NCBI GenBank assembly: GCA_903927775.1
Contig: CAIYOE010000154.1
Coordinates: 1-9,478 of the forward strand
Origin: an uncultured Micrococcales bacterium
GTDB taxonomy: Bacteria; Actinomycetota; Actinomycetes; Actinomycetales; Microbacteriaceae
Length of the DNA: 9,478 nucleotides
Direction of reading: 5' to 3'
The notes beneath the pieces are model-generated. The model made no database searches, was not told the origin of the DNA, and saw nothing but the letters and a program-made list of their open reading frames with translations. Positions 7,009 to 9,478 of the stretch are shown piece by piece (positions within the stretch are counted from its first letter, which is position 1; each line of letters begins with the position of its first letter). The position numbers and the translations under genes were made by a program.

Positions 7009-7037
7009 CCCAGCAGGCAATCCGCCAGCTGGGTTTT
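7009..7037 (+). terminator. Intrinsic terminator of the cobalamin riboswitch expression platform
   Basis: CCCAGC (7009-7014) pairs with GCTGGG (7028-7033). After an A-A mismatch, GGC (7016-7018) pairs with GCC (7024-7026) around an AATCC loop. The stem is followed by TTTT (7034-7037), with a second T run at 7042-7045. It lies between the aptamer and the first gene, 59 nt before the ATG, where a transcription-attenuation platform is expected. Confidence 0.8.
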
Positions 7038-7084
7038 CGAGTTTTAGGGGTAAACCGCCTTCGCACTCAGATCGCTATAACGCG

Positions 7085-7089
7085 AAAGG
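7085..7089 (+). promoter_or_regulatory. Shine-Dalgarno of the secreted alpha-barrel protein
   Basis: AAAGG, 7 nt before the ATG at 7097. It is outside the riboswitch terminator stem and therefore not sequestered by it, which supports transcriptional rather than translational control. It also selects 7097 as the start. Confidence 0.65.
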
Positions 7090-7096
7090 TTTCGAA

Positions 7097-8077
7097 ATGT
7101 TCGGAACAAAATCTGGGTTGCGCATCATCGCAACAATCGCCGCAACTGCGGCGTTCATCGGGGCCTTTTCTCTTGTCCCCGCCAACGCAGGCAATCGGTT
7201 TGCGAGCACCGATACCTTTTTGAAAAACGCCTTTGTGTCTGGCCAATTCATCGAGGGATTCACCCCCGGCAAACCCGACTTTGGTTTCACACTGGAGGCG
7301 ATGCTGCAACGAAAGGCACTTGGCGAAAGCAAAGCCGATTTAGCACCGGCTGTGGCATACAGCCTCACCAACCCGAGCGTCACTGGAACCGAAGCCAACC
7401 CAACCGGTTATTTATTTGACCCGAGCAAGCGTGTGAAGTTGGGTATCGCCGGCAAATTCGCGTTCACCAGCGTGGTTCTAAAGGCCGCAAACCAAAACCT
7501 GCGCAAGGCAATCATCAACGATATTCTGAGCAAGATTGATGGCACCGGAGATGTCGCTGCAAACATGTCGGCGAACACCTTCGACCGCGCCTGGGTAGTT
7601 CTGGCGTTACAGGCCAACGGTTACGGTCGCCAAGCCGCAAGCCTGGCCGTTCACATGATCAGTCACCAGCTTGCCGATGGCGGATTCAACGACGGATACA
7701 ACCTTGGGGTCGGCTCGCCCGACGGCACTGGAATCGTTTTGCAGGCCCTCGCCGCTGTTCATCCGGGGACTACCGGCCAGAGCCGTGCTATCAAGCAGAG
7801 TTTAGCCAAGGCAATCGCCTACCTGACTAAGTCGGCAGTAAACGGTGACCACTACGAGGCCTACGGCGACTACAGCGTAAACAGCACCGCCTACGCTGCA
7901 ATGGGCCTGGCTGCCGTTGGCAAAACATCGCCGGCAATCAAGTCGTGGCTGCTAGGAAAACTTTCCAGCGATGGCGGGCTGCAGACCTCTTGGTCTGGCG
8001 GAGCGGGAGACGTTTACGCCACCGCGCAGAGCGGCCTGGCCTTACTAGGTCAGAGCTACCTGAACCTAATCAAGTAA
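7097..8077 (+). CDS. Secreted alpha/alpha-barrel protein resembling the transcobalamin/intrinsic factor alpha domain; predicted B12-binding protein
   Basis: 326 aa with a Sec signal peptide (basic n-region, hydrophobic residues 9-27, cleavage after ANA at about 31). The mature chain is built of prenyltransferase/squalene-oxidase-like helical repeats: DFGFTLEAML (61-70), FDRAWVVLALQANG (162-175), LADGGFNDG (192-200), PDGTGIVLQALAA (208-220), STAYAAMGLAAVG (263-275), SSDGGLQTS (290-298). The C-terminus DVYATAQSGLALLGQSYLNL resembles, from memory, the end of the intrinsic factor/transcobalamin alpha domain (AQ...L..L.GK.YLD). No DXDD catalytic motif of squalene cyclases is present, so it should bind rather than catalyse. 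It contains no cysteine, lipobox or membrane anchor, so it would be free or held by a partner. It is the first gene after a cobalamin riboswitch and is followed by a beta-domain-like secreted protein and an ECF T subunit. The fold is fairly secure; B12 binding is inferred. Confidence 0.8.
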   Translation: MFGTKSGLRIIATIAATAAFIGAFSLVPANAGNRFASTDTFLKNAFVSGQFIEGFTPGKPDFGFTLEAMLQRKALGESKADLAPAVAYSLTNPSVTGTEANPTGYLFDPSKRVKLGIAGKFAFTSVVLKAANQNLRKAIINDILSKIDGTGDVAANMSANTFDRAWVVLALQANGYGRQAASLAVHMISHQLADGGFNDGYNLGVGSPDGTGIVLQALAAVHPGTTGQSRAIKQSLAKAIAYLTKSAVNGDHYEAYGDYSVNSTAYAAMGLAAVGKTSPAIKSWLLGKLSSDGGLQTSWSGGAGDVYATAQSGLALLGQSYLNLIK

Positions 8078-8090
8078 GCGAAAACACCTA

Positions 8091-8663
8091 ATGAACCGAA
8101 AACTACTGAGAGCAACGCTGATTGGTTTGGTCGCTCTGGCTGCCACAGCCACCTTTTGGCCCGCAGTGTCGTCGGCAATCGGGTTCAAAATCGACTGGGG
8201 TTCCGAGCCGGAGCATTCATCTATGGCCGCTGTTGCAAACGGACCGTGCGCCGCGGTGGGAGTGTCGATTGTGGTGGATTTTGGAACCACCAGTAAAAAA
8301 CCTGTGTCAAGCGAATGCGTGGGTATGGTCACAGACCCGCTCACAGGGTGGGAGTACATCTCACTTTTTGACCACAAGGTACAAGGCACAGACCAGTACC
8401 CTACGGGTTTCGTGTGCCGCATCGATGGCTTTCCATCGATGACGAATCAAGATTGCAAGGACACACCAACTTACTCTGAGGGCACCTGGGCCTATTACCA
8501 AGCCAGCAGCGCCAACGGCGGTGCCTGGAAACCAAGCCCCGTGGGTGCAGCCATGACCCACCCGGGTTGCGGAAGCTATGAGGGTTGGCGTTTCATCTCC
8601 GCCGGACAGTCGACAGCCACCGAGTTTCCGCGAGTTTCTCCTAAACCGTTCGTCTGCAAGTAA
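8091..8663 (+). CDS. Secreted six-cysteine protein, possibly transcobalamin beta-domain (DUF4430)-like; B12 operon
   Basis: 190 aa with a signal peptide (MNRKLLR, hydrophobic core, cleavage after VSSA at about 29). The family is not firmly recognised. The mature protein has six cysteines (53, 76, 109, 122, 160, 189), enough for three disulfides, as fits an exported protein. The pattern is beta-rich: VSIVVDF (58-64), YISLF (89-93), GFVCRIDG (106-113), GTWAYYQA (131-138), and EGWRFI at 164-169 after a Gly-rich stretch. The order of an IDG turn, an aromatic WxYY strand and a closing GWRF strand recalls DUF4430, the C-terminal beta domain that closes over cobalamin in animal transcobalamins. That match is from memory and weak in identity. 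The gene starts 13 nt after the alpha-barrel gene without an evident Shine-Dalgarno, and ends 3 nt before the ECF T gene, so the three are translated as a unit. It could instead be an unrelated accessory of the ECF transporter. Confidence 0.72.
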   Translation: MNRKLLRATLIGLVALAATATFWPAVSSAIGFKIDWGSEPEHSSMAAVANGPCAAVGVSIVVDFGTTSKKPVSSECVGMVTDPLTGWEYISLFDHKVQGTDQYPTGFVCRIDGFPSMTNQDCKDTPTYSEGTWAYYQASSANGGAWKPSPVGAAMTHPGCGSYEGWRFISAGQSTATEFPRVSPKPFVCK

Positions 8664-8666
8664 CTC

Positions 8667-9478
8667 TTGAAAGCCATAAAAGCAAGCCCGCTAGTGGCCA
8701 CTACGTGGTGGCTACTGGGTTTGGCGCTTGCGCTTTGCGGGAGCCTGGCAAATCAGACGTGGCAGCTCATCGCGGTCTGTGCACTGAGCCTAGCCTTAGC
8801 GGCCGTTTTTGGGCCAGCCTCTCAAAAGTGGCAGTCGATTCGTTTATACCTAACCCTTAGTGTGTTCATTTTGGCGGTTCGACTGCTATTCCGTGTGGTT
8901 TTCAGTGGCAATAGCGGCGCTGTCGACGCCTTAGATCAGACGCAATCTCGCTTTGTTTTAGTGAACCTGCCGAACATTCGATTCACTCTCTTGGCACAAA
9001 ACGTGCATCTGCTCGGCCCGGTTACCGTGTCAACTTTTGAGTCAGCAATCACCGATGGACTTCGCCTATGCGCGATTGTTCTAGGCGTGGCGATGGCAAA
9101 TATCATCGCTAATCCACGAAAGCTCCTTCGCTCTACCCCATCGGCGCTTTATGAGGTTGCCACAGCTGCTGCAGTAGCTATTTCTCTTGCGCCACAGCTG
9201 ATTTCCAGCCTCAACCGAGTTCGCAGGGCGCGGGAACTGCGCGGCGGCACTCCGAAAGGTCTTGGCGGACTCGGGGGCGTTGTGATCCCCGTGCTAGAAG
9301 ACTCTGTTCAACGATCTCTGGATTTGGCAGCCAGCATGGATTCGCGTGGTTTTGGAAGACGCGGAAACATGCCCAAATCGGCTGTTTTGACTTCGCGGGT
9401 TGTCTCGATTGTGGCAATTTTGATTCTGGGTTTCGCCACCTATCTGCTCTTGACCGAAGGCACCTACCTGTGGTTCGC
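8667..9478 (+). CDS. ecfT: ECF transporter transmembrane T component (EcfT/CbiQ family), 3' end cut by window edge
   Basis: Energy-coupling membrane subunit that links the ECF ATPases to a vitamin-binding S component. 270 residues are visible with no stop. Hydrophobic helices lie near 13-28, 32-49, 58-80, 130-148, 160-182 and 243-263. The two EcfT signatures that contact the ATPases are present: ARELRG at 188-193 and SMDSRGFGRR at 223-232. The preceding NPRKLLRSTPSALYE (149-163) is also typical. Length is close to the family norm, so the end should be near. The proposed start is TTG at 8667, 3 nt after the preceding stop, implying translational coupling; GTG at 8694 is an alternative, but neither has a good Shine-Dalgarno. 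Its place in a cobalamin-riboswitch operon suggests B12 or a precursor as substrate. No EcfA or S component is in the window. Confidence 0.9.
   Translation, partial: MKAIKASPLVATTWWLLGLALALCGSLANQTWQLIAVCALSLALAAVFGPASQKWQSIRLYLTLSVFILAVRLLFRVVFSGNSGAVDALDQTQSRFVLVNLPNIRFTLLAQNVHLLGPVTVSTFESAITDGLRLCAIVLGVAMANIIANPRKLLRSTPSALYEVATAAAVAISLAPQLISSLNRVRRARELRGGTPKGLGGLGGVVIPVLEDSVQRSLDLAASMDSRGFGRRGNMPKSAVLTSRVVSIVAILILGFATYLLLTEGTYLWF

Noticed and set aside
6855..7223. A 122-codon plus-strand reading frame over the DCC-B12 operon gap
   Set aside because: It lies on the riboswitch aptamer, antiterminator and terminator and runs into the alpha-barrel gene in another frame. Its conserved character is explained by RNA structure, and it has no recognisable protein motif.
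7097..8077. Squalene-hopene cyclase or terpene/prenyl transferase enzyme
   Set aside because: The repeats fit the fold, but there is no DXDD motif, the protein is exported, and its genomic context is B12 uptake rather than isoprenoid synthesis.
8694..8696. GTG at 8694 as the EcfT start
   Set aside because: Possible but less likely than TTG at 8667, which is 3 nt from the upstream stop and keeps the usual short polar N-terminus. Neither has a strong Shine-Dalgarno, so this is not settled.

Overview
The window looks like chromosomal DNA of a small-genome, moderate-GC actinomycete, most likely a planktonic Microbacteriaceae-type bacterium. The signs are compact gene spacing, frequent GTG/TTG starts, a peptide ABC transporter whose two ATPases are fused in one chain, a probable leaderless gene, and a cobalamin riboswitch with an actinobacterial-looking core. 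The taxonomic call is an inference. No tRNA, rRNA, CRISPR array, insertion sequence or other mobile element is visible.

Left two thirds (1-6221, minus strand): a complete family-5 (Dpp/Opp-type) peptide ABC transporter operon, apart from a few C-terminal residues of the ATPase cut by the left edge. Transcription order is substrate-binding protein (6221-4323), a 101-nt spacer with a strong stem-loop, an unusually large DppB-like permease (4221-2680), a DppC-like permease (2674-1631) and a fused DppD-DppF ATPase (1612 to beyond the left edge). The binding protein has a signal peptide but no cysteine anywhere, so it is not a classical lipoprotein.

Centre (6222-6436): a divergent regulatory region with a tandem GTAAC-type direct repeat, between the transporter operon and a rightward gene for a small DCC-family thiol-disulfide oxidoreductase (6437-6826) that is probably leaderless.

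Right third (6827-9478, plus strand): a cobalamin riboswitch (aptamer helices P1, P2 and P5, B12 box, 3' regulatory hairpin), a competing antiterminator pairing and an intrinsic terminator. These control three tightly spaced genes: a secreted alpha/alpha-barrel protein resembling the alpha domain of animal intrinsic factor/transcobalamin (7097-8077), a secreted six-cysteine protein resembling their beta domain (8091-8663), and an ECF-transporter T subunit (8667 to beyond the right edge). The most interesting reading is that this is a B12-repressed vitamin B12 capture and uptake system in which the two halves of a transcobalamin-like carrier are separate secreted proteins feeding an ECF transporter. 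The energising ATPase and the S component are not in the window and would be expected just past its right edge or elsewhere.
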